The position numbers were made by a program, and so were the translations under genes. Of a DNA stretch of 64,000 nt, positions 45,935 to 59,200 are shown in pieces. Under the pieces are notes generated by a model. It saw only the letters and a program-made list of their open reading frames with translations. It ran no database searches and had not been told where the DNA came from. The DNA lies in contig LSRX01001530.1 in assembly GCA_001939145.1 (NCBI GenBank), positions 1 to 64,000 on the forward strand, read 5' to 3'. Within the stretch, counting starts at the first letter, position 1. The number at the start of each line of letters is the position of its first letter. This DNA comes from Symbiodinium microadriaticum. Taxonomy: Eukaryota; Sar; Dinophyceae; Suessiales; Symbiodiniaceae.

Positions 45935-47297
45935 GCTTCCAGATTTCTGCTTCCTTCCGATTCCTTCCCGTCCCAGCAATGGGCCAGAACAACCACAGCA
46001 CCGCAACCCTGAGGCTCCCACCCACCCTCTGCTTTCGCAGGCTGTTCGCGCCGCAACGGCATCAATGCCCAGCATGGCGGCGACGCATGACAGCGACACG
46101 ACCTGCTCGGAGGCCAATCCGGGCAACCATAGCTATGAATGTTACACGAGACTGGCACCTTGTATGCCTTCCCGATCTTCTCTAAAAGTCCTTCTCGACT
46201 TCTGGAGACCACCTGCCACAAACAGAAAAGTCGCACCCCAAATCCTGCACTGAGTCGCGAGACAACCTCGGCCACTAGCGGCTGCAGGCGGCTGTCCCAA
46301 GGAGGACCCGCCTCTCGAGGTGCATTCAATCGCTCCGGCCATGTTTAAGGCAAAGCCGCAAAGCCCCATGTAGAACCATGTATGCAGATGTCCCACAAAT
46401 TGCCCCTTGCATCCAGGCTATCTGGAATCTTGGGATTTGGATGGCCGCCTGGAGCTGCGCGAAAGCTTCGGCGTATTGCCTGTCAGTCACTCACAAAATC
46501 GTGCCCCACTTTCAAACCGGTGCTTCTCAAACCTCCGCCATCGCGCGGCTAGAACCTCAGCTCGGCTCACTGCACCACGACACGGCAAAGTGTGAGGATT
46601 TCAAAGTCGAGTGGCCTGCGCCGCTAGTGCTACAGGCGAGGCTCTGGTAAGTGCTCTGTGCCTAGTGGGTACTTTGCGTCCAACGTGTCAACCACAGACA
46701 GAAACTATTGCCAGCTACGCGTATCCACTGCTCAAACCCATCCTGCCGAGACCTGCAGAAACCGAACTTGCGTTCTGCATGATTGTGAGACGCTAGTGGA
46801 AGGTGTCCTCTCCAACATGTGGCCTCTGCCACCAACGTCTTGCGTGAGGAACTGCTTCGCAACAGGGTGCTGCTACGCTCACCCTCTTGTCGAGATCACG
46901 AGATCAATGTGAATCGCTGACTCCGTGCAGCCAGGCCACCCGGTGTGCAGCTGCAGCTTGGGGATACTGCTGCACTGCTGCCGGTGTCCTAAATCGGATT
47001 TGCCATGCACAACCGTATCACGACATTGACGATGCTATTCTGGCTCCTCTTCCAAAGGAATCGTGCTGAATCCAGTTGGCCTGCACCAACAGCATGTCTG
47101 CGACAGATTCTGTGAGGTTCAGAGGCCGGACAGCCGCTCCGCCTTCTAAAAGATATGCCAGCAAGTGCACGGCGCACAGGAGGCCCTGCTGTTCCACCTG
47201 CGCGAGCTTACAGAGGCAGATTTTTGCGAAGGGCCGCTGGACATCGGTGGCGACAGCGCTGGTTCTGGTTTTGGCTGCGGGAGCAGTGGTGGTGGTC

Positions 47298-47375
47298 AGT
47301 GGTGGTGGTGGTGGTGGTGGTGGTGGTGGTGGTGGTGGTGGTCGTGGTCGTGGTCGTCGTCGTCGTCGTGGTGGT
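47298..47375. repeat. (GGT)n/(GTC)n microsatellite
   Basis: About 14 GGT units followed by GTCGTG and GTC units. Confidence 0.95.
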
Positions 47376-47934
47376 GGGGGGCCGGCGGTTCAAAATAACG
47401 ACCAAGGGTGACTGAGTTTCACTCACAACGCACGCTTCTCGCCTGTTCAGGTGAGGGCGGCGCAGTGCTTGGATCCAGCGACAACGGCGCGAGCTCCAGC
47501 TCCTGGCTTTGAGATGCTTTGAGCACAGAACCCCCGGAACACCGCCCTGGGCTTGGAGCTTGGAGCACACACCGAATCCGCTGCTTTGAGTTTTCTTCAG
47601 GCCCACCCTGTACTTCGCGCGAAAAGACAGCAATCGTCATCCAAGCACGGCATTGCTTCGGCTTACGGCCCTCGTAGAAAAGCAATGACCGACCCCCTCT
47701 GCATTGCCTCAAGGCCTTCTCTTGGTCGCAAGCACATTGCAGGCTTGTCATCGAGTCTTTGAAAACTTGAATACGACTACAAGTGCGATCCCATTCTGCC
47801 CGTGGCTGAGCTTCTGAAAAGTTGCGCCTCGCATGCAGAGAGGATCTCTTCGAAGCGCCCCGCTGCAACGAGCTGCAAGACCTTCACAACGCCGTGTGCC
47901 CAGGGCACGGCTCTCCCTTCTCTGAGCTCTGTAG

Positions 47935-47985
47935 GGCTTAGGGAGTTTAGGATTTAGGGTTTAGGGCTTAGGGTTTAGGGTTACA
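47935..47985. repeat. Interstitial telomere-like TTTAGGG cluster
   Basis: Several TTTAGGG/CTTAGGG words in tandem. Similar clusters lie at 48,435-48,468, 53,815-53,842, 54,700-54,712 and 63,927-63,945, and in reverse orientation at 39,715-39,735. Confidence 0.85.
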
Positions 47986-48925
47986 GGGGAAAGCCCACCT
48001 CCGCGGCCCTGCTGGCCCCCAAAGCTGCGATCGGCGCCTCCTGCCGAGAAGCCCTAGAGAGACACAAGAACACGCGAAGCTCTGCACTTAGCTTCATTCG
48101 AACCGGTTGCGCGGCTCTGTTTCCGGGTTCAGCGAGATCAATGGTCTTGGTGAGCTTCGTTTGGGCTGGATTTCCCACGCTGGCCGTCCGCTTCTTCCTG
48201 GGATCTTTATTAATTAGGGTGCCTTTGTCGTTGCTTCCTGCTCATAGCTGGGAGTGCGGCATTGCTGCATCATGTAAATCTAAAACAGCATGCGTGCCTT
48301 TGGCTCTTTCGACAGGCTTGAAGGCTTAAGGGCTTCGTCTTCGGCAAATTGTCAGCAGAAAGGCATGGTGCGGCTCGGCGTGCCTCGCTCATTCGGGCCG
48401 AGCGCCACGGCGCCGACCTGGTTCAAAGAGAGCTGACAATTTAGGGTTTAAGGGTTTAGGGTTTAGGGCAAGCTGCTCCACTGCACTACTGGTCAGGCCT
48501 CGATCCAACGACCACTGCGCACTGCTCTGAGCCAAAAGGACAGTTTGAGATGCAGAGTGTCCGAAGCCAGCACCACGACTGAAAAGACGGACACACAGCA
48601 CAAGTGCCAACTGGAAGCCTTTCTTTCTGAGACTCTTCGAACCGAAATCGATGGTGCGTTACATGCTTGAACAAACATGCATCGTTAACTGCACGACCCA
48701 ATTGACCGGTTGGGCGGCAACTCTACCACGACCACCACTTCAGTGCATTTCCCAATTGCAGAGGTAACACTTGCACAGTCACTGAAGTGCGCGGTGGCGA
48801 GATGTACATTAGCTAAGGGGCTCGCAGGTGCCGCAGACTCGAGTCACGAATACTTGAATGATTACAGATGACCTTGCCGACGTAGTGCGTTTGTTGTGGT
48901 TTGGGAGCTCAGCGGCCTGCGATAT

Positions 48926-50943
48926 TCACAGGGGCGGCTTCATTCGGAGTCCACCCAATGGGTCCACCTTGTTTGGCGGACTCTGCACATCTTGGTCTTT
49001 CTCCTCCGCCTTTTGCTGTACCGCCTTGAGCGTGCCTGCACTCAGCTCCGAGCTGTGAAGACTGCATTTCTCTGCCCCAAGAGCACATTACACAACGTGG
49101 CCTTGGCTTGCTCGCAAAGGATCAGCCAAACTCGATGCAGATGTCGGCGGTGCCTCCCCGAAGCCAATGGTGCGTACTAACAGGAAGAAAAATTGCAGAG
49201 TGCGCCTTGCTAGGCACCGGGAGGGGAGGCCCAGGCGACGGCCCAGGCAGCCCAGCAGGCCCAGGCTCGCCAAACAAGGAACTCAGACTGCTCCGAGGAG
49301 GCCCTGACGATGCTCCGAGCCCCGCCTGCACTCCGAGGATCTCAGTCACTCTGCTCCTCTCCTCTCTGCTCTCTCTTACTCCATAAAATTGCAGTTCAGG
49401 CCTTTGCCAAAGGGCCCGGCTTGATGAAATCGTCATCGTCGTCGTCATCAAATATACTGTTCATTGTTCGACCACTCGGGCCTTTTGTTCCACCGAACAG
49501 ACTGGGCCGCTCGGGAGGCTCGGGCTGCTCGCTTTCGATGCCAGAAGCTCTCTCTGCTGACAAGCCGGGAGCGAGCTCTGGCAGACTCATGGCTGCCTTC
49601 TCTACAGGTTCCACTCTTTCCTCTTTGACGTCCTCCTTTGCCGGCGCAGGGAACTCCCGCTCGCTGTCTTTTCTGGGTGCAGCCGAGGCAGGGAAGCCGC
49701 CCGGCCCCGGAGCTTCGGAAGGCTTTTCGAAGGGGTCTGACACTGCAGGAGGGGCCCCGAAGAGACTAGTAGATTTCGTAGATGCAGCTGGCTTTGTCGG
49801 TTCTGGCTCCCATGCAGCATCGCTGTCCGAGCCCGACGAGCCTGAGGATATCCGTTGCCGGAGGGCAGCCAAACGACCAGCGGCTGTCGACTTCACAGAC
49901 GTTTCGGGAGCTGCCTTCGACACAGCCGACACGGTCGGCTCCACGGCTTCAGCTGTGAAAGTCTGGGCAGTTCCCGACCCTTCGGCCATCGGAGCTCCGG
50001 GTGTCACAGACTCCACGGGTTGACCCGCACCTGCCGGATGGCCCGATGCTGGCTTCGAAGCTAAGAAGGATGTCGCCGAGGTCTTGTCATCGTCGTCGAA
50101 GATGGAGGCCATCACGCTCCTTGCACCTCCGAACAGGGAGGGTCGCTCGGCTCCAGCGCCCGCCGACTCGGGGCTCTGCGAAGGCTGGGCGGCTGCTAGC
50201 GTCGAGGAGGGAGCCGGAGTCGCAGCAGTCGCAGCAGTCGCAGTAGTCGCAATCGGCGACGTGGGCGCATCGAAGAGAGCTGCCACGGCGCTGGCTGCGG
50301 AAGGTCCCGGCCGGATCGGAGTAGGCGGAGGCTTGTTGCCAAACAGGGACGTTGTGCCCGCACCACCCTGCGGCTCATCACCTCGCAGGCTTTCTGCAGC
50401 CTTTGTTCAGAACCCTGAAAAACAAGATTGCAGCGAAGAGGCCGAAGAGAGATGCCTCGGCAGCCTTGACACCGTAAAGGGACAACTCCCGGCTCTGACT
50501 CCGAAGTCGTCCGAGCTCGGAGCCGGTCTGGCTTTAGCGCGAGATGCAGCCGGTGGAGGCATGGCAGCGGATCCCACGGCGTTGTCCGAAGATGGCTCCT
50601 GAGCGACATGCTGTCTCATTCTGGAAATCGGGGTCACTGGCTCGACTCTGTCCGACTCTGTTTCTACTCTCTTGTGAGAACCGTCGACTTCCTCGAACAG
50701 GCTCTCTACGGCCTTCGGCAGCTTTGCAGGCGCCTTGCAACCACTCCCACAGGGCAAGAGCACAGGGTAGTAGTAACCTGACTGATTTGGAAACCTCTGG
50801 TTGCAGATCCGCAAAGGATTGAAGAAAGGAAGCCTCATAAGAACCAGGGGTTCTTGATCCCGGCTCCTGCGATACACTCTCCCATTCCCATTCTCTGCTA
50901 AAAGTATGGCCTTTGGCGGCTCGGAATCGGCGGTCTCCGGCAA
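48926..50943 (-). CDS. LF-motif acidic protein, FAM21-like C-terminal block
   Basis: The largest segment (50,286-49,396) is low-complexity and acidic with spaced motifs PSLFGG, SIFDDDD (about 50,101) and, near its end, SIFDDDDDDDF. A preceding segment (50,740-50,480) has VESLFEEVDG, and another has TSLFGNKPPP. After a possible GC donor (GCAAAG|GC) a further exon carries SSLFGEPGPAG (about 49,280). The final segment, VDPLGGLRMKPPL, stops at 48,926. Repeated L/I-F followed by acidic residues is the hallmark of the WASH-complex subunit FAM21/WASHC2, whose tail binds retromer through such LFa motifs. It may be the 3' end of the gene at 63.8-56.3 kb, or a separate paralogue, because unrelated exons lie between. 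Confidence 0.6.
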
Positions 50944-53689
50944 GGCTTTACGAGGAAGCGGCCTTGCTGCACAGCTCAGAGCTGAGACGAGCGCGAGCTG
51001 GCGTTACCCTGGGGCTCCCGCTCGGTCACTGCTGCCAGGAGGCCAACGCCTTCGTGGAAAACGTTACCCGAACCGACGCTCGTCGCTTCCCGCCGCTTCC
51101 CCGGCCCGGCCTTTCCCCGAAACCTGCGGGGGATCGCCGGAACTCCTGACCGCACCCGACGCCAGCGGAAGAGGTCACAGACGCAATGTGAGCAAGTCCA
51201 GGGTGGAGGCAAGCCTACGGATGGGGCGCGCTCACTTGTCTGCCTTGCGAGCAGGTCTCTTTGAAGTCTGCGCCGGCTCGTGATCACCATCGGTGTGCTC
51301 ACTGATACCAGCTCTGTGCAACGGTCGAGACAAAGCTACATTAGCATTCACTTGTCTAACCGTCGACAGCTCTCGACACACCCTGACGTTTCTCCCGACA
51401 AGGCTGGTATCTGATGCTTGCGCCGCCTCTTCGAGCATAGTCGACCGTGCATGACTGTGTCTAACAGTCAATGCCAAGCGACGTTCATCACAATCTTCAG
51501 AACCCAAAATTTCATTGCCGGAGCTTCCGAAGTCGACTGACAGGGTCTCACATCGAGTAGATTCAGTAGGTGGATGTCATGGCCAGTCTGTTCAGAAACC
51601 CAGATGGCAAAACCCTCGAAAATGTCACTTTCAATGTTCGATACAGTCTCCGTTCCATGCCGGCGCGTTTACATGAGGACTTGCTAACTTTGTGCATCTG
51701 GTTCTACACTTTCGCGACAGTCGCCAGCGAAAACGCCACCCCTCGTCGCAGCTTCGCAGCTGCAAGGCATATGCCGAAGCCCAAGACAGCTCGCGTGGTC
51801 TCAAAGCGGAAAATCGGAGCTGGGACCCTGGCACAGACCATCCAGAAACCTTGCGGCCCCCTTGCAGGCTTTCTGCACTTTGCCAAGGTTGATGCGTCAA
51901 GCTTGAAAGAAGCCATTAATGCGCATCAATCAATCATAGTTTACAACATCATAGAACTATAGTATGGAAGTGCACTACTACGTAAACAATATCGACTGCG
52001 GGCACCGGACTTCCAATTCACGCAAGTGTGGACAAAATGATTCAAAATTTCCTCGGAAGATGTCCACGGGCACTCATAGCTCAGCACCTGGGGATGAGAA
52101 ACAGAAAGTGGAGCAATCGAAGGAAGTTGACCGTTCTTGGGCTTTCCGAGAGCCTCTTGCTTGTTCAGCTTAAGAGGGTAGGGACACTCCACAGCTACTT
52201 GTCTCCAACCCTCCCGACATGAGTGTAGTGTCCATACACAAACAAAGTCGGCATCTGGTCGAACGCCTGGCAGGCATACAACACTGACTAGCACATACTT
52301 TCACCTGTGCCAATATTGTGGTGTCCGACCACGCAATTGGCATGCTTTGTCCCCGACTGTGTCGAGCTTCTTCTGGAGACCATAGACACTGCGTGGGCAC
52401 TGTTCCGCAGGGCACCGTAGTGCTTGCTTAACCTCCGTTTGTTGGTGCAGTCTCTGGCCGGCCAGATGTAAGACTTGTAAGACCTTGAATGGAGCCGTTT
52501 CAACGTTCAAGTGACATACTTGTTGGGCAGCACGCAACATCAGAACTTACAAAATCCAAAGATCTCCAAACCCCAAACCCCAGAATGTCGAAGCAATCGA
52601 CAAGCTGTCCTACATCACAACCTGGCAGGTCTGTCTGAACACAGGCCAGGCATAGCACGAGCTCGAGCTTAGGCTTGCTTCGGGCTTGGCTTTCTTAAGT
52701 TCTCTTTCACGTTTTTGGGTTCGAGGCTTAGGACTTAGGGTTTTGGCGTTCGCGCTCTGGGACGATGACTATGGGGCAAGGACAAGCGACCCATCCCATG
52801 ACAACCGATAAATGCTTAGGATACAGACCGAGAGGCAACAGAAACAAGAGCAACAGCAGGCATGAGAGTAACTCCTCGACCACCAAGATTTTTTTGGCAG
52901 TGTCAGGGGCTACTGCAGCTGAGGGATCTCAGACCCTCATTCAGCACTGCCTTGCGCCAATCTGTCAGCTGGGGCGCCAGAGTCCGGAACTAGACTTGAT
53001 GGAGCTGTCGCGCGCCCTTGCCTTCCAGGCCGGACTCGCACAACCTGAGTTGGCCAGCCTGAAGGCGCCCCCAAGCTACTCAGAGACCTCAGAGACCTCA
53101 CTATAGACTTTTGCTTTTAGCGCAGCTTGGGAGCTCCAGGAGCGCTTGGTCGCACTCGAACTTGCAGTCCATGCAGAACACGAAGCTTATCAAGCCGCTG
53201 AAGGATTCCTTGGTGACTTTTTGTGGGCGATAAGCAGCAGTAACGGTAGTACCAACTAGTAGTTGTCGTCGGCGTCCATCAGAAGGAGTAGTGGTAGTCG
53301 TAGTCGTCGGAAGAGGAGGACGAATAGCAGCAGTGCGGCAGTAGTAGCAGCAGTATCGGCACTGGTAGTCGTTGTAGCAATCCTACTAGTAGCAACAAAG
53401 TCGTCGTCGTCGTCGTCACGGTATCAGTAGCGGTAGCAGTTGTAGTACTAGTAGTCGTCGTCGTCGTACTGCTATTGCTACTGCTATTGCTACTGCTATT
53501 GCTACTGCTATTGCGCTATTGCGAGTGCTATTGCTATTGCTATGACCATTATTTGTGCTACTACCAGTACCAGTACTAATACCATGGTTATTATGACTAT
53601 GACTATTCTTTCCTACTATTCACACGATGATTTCTTGCTACGATTAGCATGACTATGGCTATTCTTTTCTACTATGACTTCTTTCCGTG
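50944..53689. other. No gene recognised
   Basis: Two moderately long frames, 51,507-51,232 (minus, 91 residues) and 51,570-51,962 (plus, 130 residues), have no recognisable domains. From 53,230 to 53,620 there is a chain of AGT, GTC, GCTATT and TAC-type microsatellites. Confidence 0.4.
53230..53620. repeat. Compound trinucleotide microsatellite
   Basis: AGTAGT, (GTC)n at 53,401-53,417, TGCTATTGCTAC repeats (53,468-53,540) and related runs. Confidence 0.9.
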
Positions 53690-56036
53690 AGATCCGAGGA
53701 GCGAAGGCGAACTCGAAGTAGTGAGCCAGCTGCTCGCCCTGCGCCCCCGGGAGCCCGTTGTAGATGCAGAGCTGCACTATCGCAATGGCCATGGAAATGC
53801 AGGTGACCTTTGGGGGTTTAGGGGGTTTAGGGTTTAGGGCTACCTGGGGGATTTCAGAAAGAGCCAAACAAAAGACAAAACTCGTTTCAGAGCTGGGAGA
53901 ATGTAAAAACCCCAGTGAGCGTATCCTATCCTGCAGGTGCCCTTCGTACTTGGCTGCTGAGCTTCCACAAGATTGAACACCATGCTCTCATCCAGAAGCA
54001 GCTTGGCTTTCTTTGCCATGCTGTACAAAAACACAAAGTCCACCAGGGCCATGGTGATCTCCTGAAGTCGAACTGCCATGCAGATAAGCATGAGCTGAAG
54101 AAGTCACAATCCAGTCACAACCCGTCAAAGCTCAACAGTATTCCGGTTAGACGTACCCCCCTGCCCTGCAGTATCATCTATGACTACGGATCCACGACAG
54201 CGCCGCTCCCGTTGCGCTGCACTAGCCCTTTTCCTAGCTTCAGTCTGCAAACTTCATCTGAGCGGCATTTACATATTCAATTTCGTGTGCGATGACCTCG
54301 AAGCGCTCGAGGCTGGCAGTGACGAGCACCGCAGGCACAACTGTAGAGACGACGTTGAGGGCCATGATGAGCTTGACGAGCTTCCTGGCGTTTTCTAGCT
54401 GATTTCCCAAAGCGCTGCCGACATCCCCGGACATGCTTTGAACCTCCATGGCATCCTGGGCTCATCTAAACGGTTCGCCCCCATGGGCGCAGAGACTCCG
54501 ACAGGAACACTGGAGTGACGAGACCGGCAGCCAAAGCCGGCTCAATCCTCCCTCGAGTCTGAAGCCTAAACCTTAAAACCCCAGAAGAGCCATCTTGCGA
54601 CTGAGGAGGCGATCTTGAGAAGATGTCCTCAAAGTCCCGGGGGCAGCCTCCGACAATTCGCTGATCTCTCCGACTATACCATACTCCAATATACGAGGTT
54701 TGGGGTTTAGGGTAGATTATGCTATAGTTACTATAGCCTTATAAGGACTCGAGGTTTGATGCTGTGGGACTGGAACATCTTCCACTGACCGTCAAAACCA
54801 TCTCACGTGCGCTGGAGTTGACGAAAGCTTTCGCACCTGTGATTGAAGTGTGTTGGAATTTGGGGGAAGGCGGGTTGCTGCGTTTGATAGCTCAGCGCTC
54901 GCGACAAAGCGAAAGTAGATTAGGGTGAAGTGGACGTGGCTGAACGACTGCATCGCTGTCCCTGGAGGAACAGGCACAGGTCCTGTCAGCCACTCCTACA
55001 TAGTGTTCTTGAGACGAAGATCAGTACTTGAGAAGCTCCAAGAAAATCCAAGGCCTGAAATATAGGCTTTGCTTGTTGAATCGGGTACGCAGGCCGTGGG
55101 TCACAGGACTCCGCGCATTTTTTCTTCTGAAGCAGGAAGGTGCGTTTTTCACGTAGATTTTATTGTGCCGGTTTCTTGGGGCTTGCATTCTTTGTCATCT
55201 CATGCTACACGACGAGGCAGCCGTTGAGCAAATTTGCATGCTGATACTACCAGTATTACCATGTAATCATATCGATACGCAAAGCATCCCTGTGCTGTAC
55301 TGTTGGGCTGGAAGCGCGCCTACAAGGGCATAAACCTGGATAAGGGCGAAGCAAAATGTCGCCCAGAATTCAGTGAAGTGGAAGAACTGTTCGTGCTCGT
55401 CTCCTTAGGTCATGAACTGTAGTAGAAATGTCTGCGCATGCGTGTTCTGACTTGCCCTTTCGACTTCCCTATCGTGATCAGCAAGCGAACCAGCAGCAGA
55501 CAAGTCAATGCAATCGAGAAAAGTAAGTGCCGGTCGGAATTGGAGATCCATGGAATTCAAGATTGTAGTGCAGATGTTGATACCGACATATACCAAGCTG
55601 CATATAGCCAAGTGCCTCTGCTCGGCAACACTCCAGCAACTCACCAAGTTCTTTGTCAAGCTGGGTGCTGGCGGACTGCTTCTCTATCATGTCACGATTT
55701 TGTGCAAGCTAAACATGGTCCAATCCGAGCCGCAAATTCGTCCTTGACATCGCACGTAACCGGTGCAGCATCTCCGTCATCATGACTTCTTCCATCCTGA
55801 CCAGTGCGAATGTACTGCTGTTTTATCATGGTTTAGCAGATCCTGGCTGGGCAGGCTAAGGCTGAGGCACGATTGCAACTTAGGCTAGAAGCCGTCCTGG
55901 AGGTTCGAGCCATGTTCCAGTTGAGGCTGTTGATCTTGTCCGTATGCCTGGATACAGGGGAAGCGAGGAGCAATCCAAAAACCCACGCTCCAAGTCCAGC
56001 CGCGACACGCTTGGTATGCTGTGATCGGCTCATCAT
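53690..56036 (-). CDS. Exons of an unrecognised, possibly membrane protein
   Basis: Hydrophobic minus-strand segments in order. At 56,036 MMSRSQHTKRV is followed by AAGLGAWVFGLLLASPVS, signal- or TM-like. Around 55,610 there is LAICSLVYVGINICTTIL. At 54,390 RKLVKLIMALNVVSTVVPAV. At 54,060 VRLQEITMALVDFVFLYSMA. At 53,800 VTCISMAIAIVQLCIYNGL. Several contain a 17-20-residue hydrophobic stretch, as in a polytopic membrane protein, but no family is recognisable and the borders are not fixed. It lies between two LF-motif blocks on the same strand. Confidence 0.35.
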
Positions 56037-56284
56037 TCTCAGCGAGAGGAGTCTTCATGGCCATCGCTCCCGGGAAGAGACCGTCCGCAAACGCACGTTG
56101 GCAAAGGCTGGGGTTGAGCAAACTGTTCGCTTTTTTTCTCGGATGCAGAGCAAGGCTTGTACTTGAGACATCTGAAGCTGGGATGCAGCTACTGGAGCCC
56201 AGGATTCGGAGGATCTCAGCTTCTGGTGAATCTCTGCTGCTGGTTCCAGGATGTGCCAGCTAGCGCAAGGTAGGATCCGGCGCT

Positions 56285-59200
56285 CCTGGTTGCAGAGGGA
56301 TCTGAATCATCAAAGAGGAGGGAAGCAGCTTTCGGCTTCTTCGGTACAGTCGTCCTTAGACATGTTGATGCAGCGTCATGGCCCATGCGGCCAGCAAAGG
56401 ATAGCTGCCAAGCTCCCGGCGAAGCTTGCGCATCGTCAAAGATGCCCCCGCCCGACTTCGGCAGCGCGGGAGGCGGCTGGCCAGAGCTCGTGCCCAGAGG
56501 TCCCAGAGCACCAGCTCGGGAAGCTGCTTTCGGCGCGACCTGGAATATAGGAGATGTGAGAGAGCAAGCTTCGAGGTTTAGGCTCCTTACCGGGAGCGGA
56601 AGAGCAAATGGCCCAATCTGTGTTGTACCTCGTCATCGAAGAGCGGATCGTGAGCACGTGGTACCGGTGCCTGGCAGCTTGGCGCTTGGCGAATGCTAGC
56701 CCAACCGTTCCTCCGACGAAGCCGCCTTTGCGGTGACCGCTCGGCTCTTACTTGCCTGGAAGATCCGACGAAATAACCAGCGAGCGAAAAGAGGCCCCAA
56801 GCAGTGCCCATGCTGAGGAGATCACTGGCACCGGTAGCGGAACATCATCAAAGAGTGATGCTGCGCTTTTTGGCACAGCCTCTGCGAGCCAGCACACTCC
56901 TCGCTCTCTGCCCTTGCCCCGCATGGGTGGCCTTGGCCTTTGCCGATGCTGGCTCTGCATGCTCTGCGACCTATTCAAATCCACATAAATCCACATGCAG
57001 ATCAGATGAAGGTGTGCTTCTCCGGCTTCTGAGGGTTTCACTTTCGCAGGAGGCTGCTCGGAAAACAGCGATGGCCCTGGCGCTTTCTTCGGGGAGGGCG
57101 CCACCTCCACACAGGCAGCGTTTGCCAAGCAGTGCGCGCGCAAAGCCATTTGCGAGAGGTACAACTTTCAATCTACATGTCAGGCCGGTACAGCGAGACT
57201 CAAGCTTGATGTGGACGACGACCATCAGGTCAATAATTAGGGTTGCACGTCTGCGCATGCCCTCATGTGCATGATCACTCATAACGGAATCTATACACAC
57301 CACGGAACTGACAGCACATACCTAGTCATTGCAGATTGCGGCAACCATGCATGCATGTCGCGGAAAATTCGATTCACTGCTCGTTCAAAAGATAAATGCA
57401 CTCAAGCACTGTCTCCGAGAAAACTTGTTTTGCAATAGGAACAGGGCCCGACTTTCATCGCGCATAGGGCTGCAGGTACACAACAGCACTTAGCAGCAGC
57501 TTCGTTGGGCAGGCACTGCTAAGGATGTCCTGCCCCCCTGCTGTAGCATCGCAAAAGGAAATGCTTAGAAAAGCTTGGAAAGGGAAATCACATGAAGTCC
57601 GACATGCAAAATACTACCAAGTGCAGGCAGCCCGAGAAAATCATGAAGAAAATCAACATCAATCTGCAACATGTCCGAGTCAAGGTGCGTGGTTTCTCGT
57701 ATGTAGAGCAGAATGACACAAACATGGGCATGATGCACTTGACGCTGCTCATGCTGATCGGTCAACAGGAAACCTGCAACTTGAATTTGCCGAAGTGTCC
57801 ATTTCGGGAGAATAGCGACAAAACCCGCCCCCCACAAGTAGGAGCAGTAGCATCGAGAGGCGATCTACGAAGGTTTTCTCCCTCGAGCTCCGTTCAGCAG
57901 TATTGCTAGCAATGCCATTCCTAGTGCTAGTGCTGGTAATGCTAGTACTGGTAGCAGCAAGCAGCTGCAGCAGCAGTCGGAGTAGTAGCAAGACTATGAG
58001 GCGGGCTGAGGGGGGGAGGGGGAGCGGGACTGAAAGATCGGGCCGCAAAGGGGTCCGGGGGAACCCCCTGCTACATGCCTTTAAAACCTTAAGTCTCGTC
58101 TCATAAAGCCTCTTGTTAGCTGGAGGCTTCTGTCACACCGAAAACTCGTCTCTCGTGACTGAGTGAGCACTTGCATGACCGCAAGATGCCGGTTGGCATC
58201 TCACATTTTAACATACTGCTACACAGAAAAACGACGATAACACACGCGAAATACCGATCGCTGGTCTAGATTCTAGATTCTAGATGGTCTAGATGCTGCA
58301 TTGTCTGCTGGGTTGAGAACACTCTACTCAGCACCTATGCATGTACTCATTCGCCCTTCAACCGTGCAGTGCAGTCTAGCTTTTTCCCCCCACACTTGAA
58401 GTACTGATGCATTATAAACTGTTGGGAACCTTAGGACACGTCCCGACATCACGTTCAAGCAGTATGCGGAGCACCTTCGTCTTTGCTGCTGGACGTTTTG
58501 CAGGTTCATCGTCATCGAAAAGCGAGGCCATGCCACTTTTCAATGTCAGCGGCGCCTGCGATCGACAGGTTCATTTCTTGACCCGTCTTGACCAGAGTGC
58601 GCCTTCGGCTGCGGAGCGCCGGAAGCGGTCTCGTCATCGAAGAGAGAAGATGTCCCAGCTTTCAAGGTCAATGGAGCCTGAAGGTCCCCGAACTACCCGT
58701 TCGACACAAGGTCGCGACAAGGAGGAGTCATTAGTCTTGGCAGCGCTAGGCCTAGGCTTCACGACACCGTACGAGCTTAGCATGGCGAGGATTGAGTATC
58801 GAGCCTGGCCCCTCTGCAAGTTTTCGAGCAGCGTTTCGCAAAACTTTCCGTACCGCCGAAGGGCCCTCCGAATCTTCAAATGTTGGATCCCCTATCCGGC
58901 TCTGCTACAAACCGCACCGAGTCATACTGCACACTCTTGCAGACTGTTGCAGTTGCCGTACGTTGCAAGGAATCCTAGACCATCCAAAAGCTTGTAGGGA
59001 ACTTCAGGCACTGCAGAAAGGCCCTAAAGTGCAACGGTAGGAGTCGGTTAGTCGGGAATCACAGCTCATTGCAAAGCCGTCTGCTTACGGCTCCTGACAA
59101 TCTCCCAAAGGCGAAGGAATTTCAGGCACCATCAGCTCAAGTTGAGGCTTTGCGATCGACGTCTGAAGGAATCTGGTGGTCTGTCACTGCAGCTTGAAGG

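Larger units (their letters stand above)
45491..48925. other. No gene recognised; repeats and telomere-like scraps
   Basis: Contains dispersed repeat copy 2, (GGT)n at 47,298-47,345 followed by GTC units, and two TTTAGGG clusters (47,935-47,985 and 48,435-48,468). Minus-strand frames at 46,329-45,901 and 47,633-47,419 are protein-like in parts (for example SQSQELELAPLSLDPSTAPP) but match no family. Confidence 0.45.
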
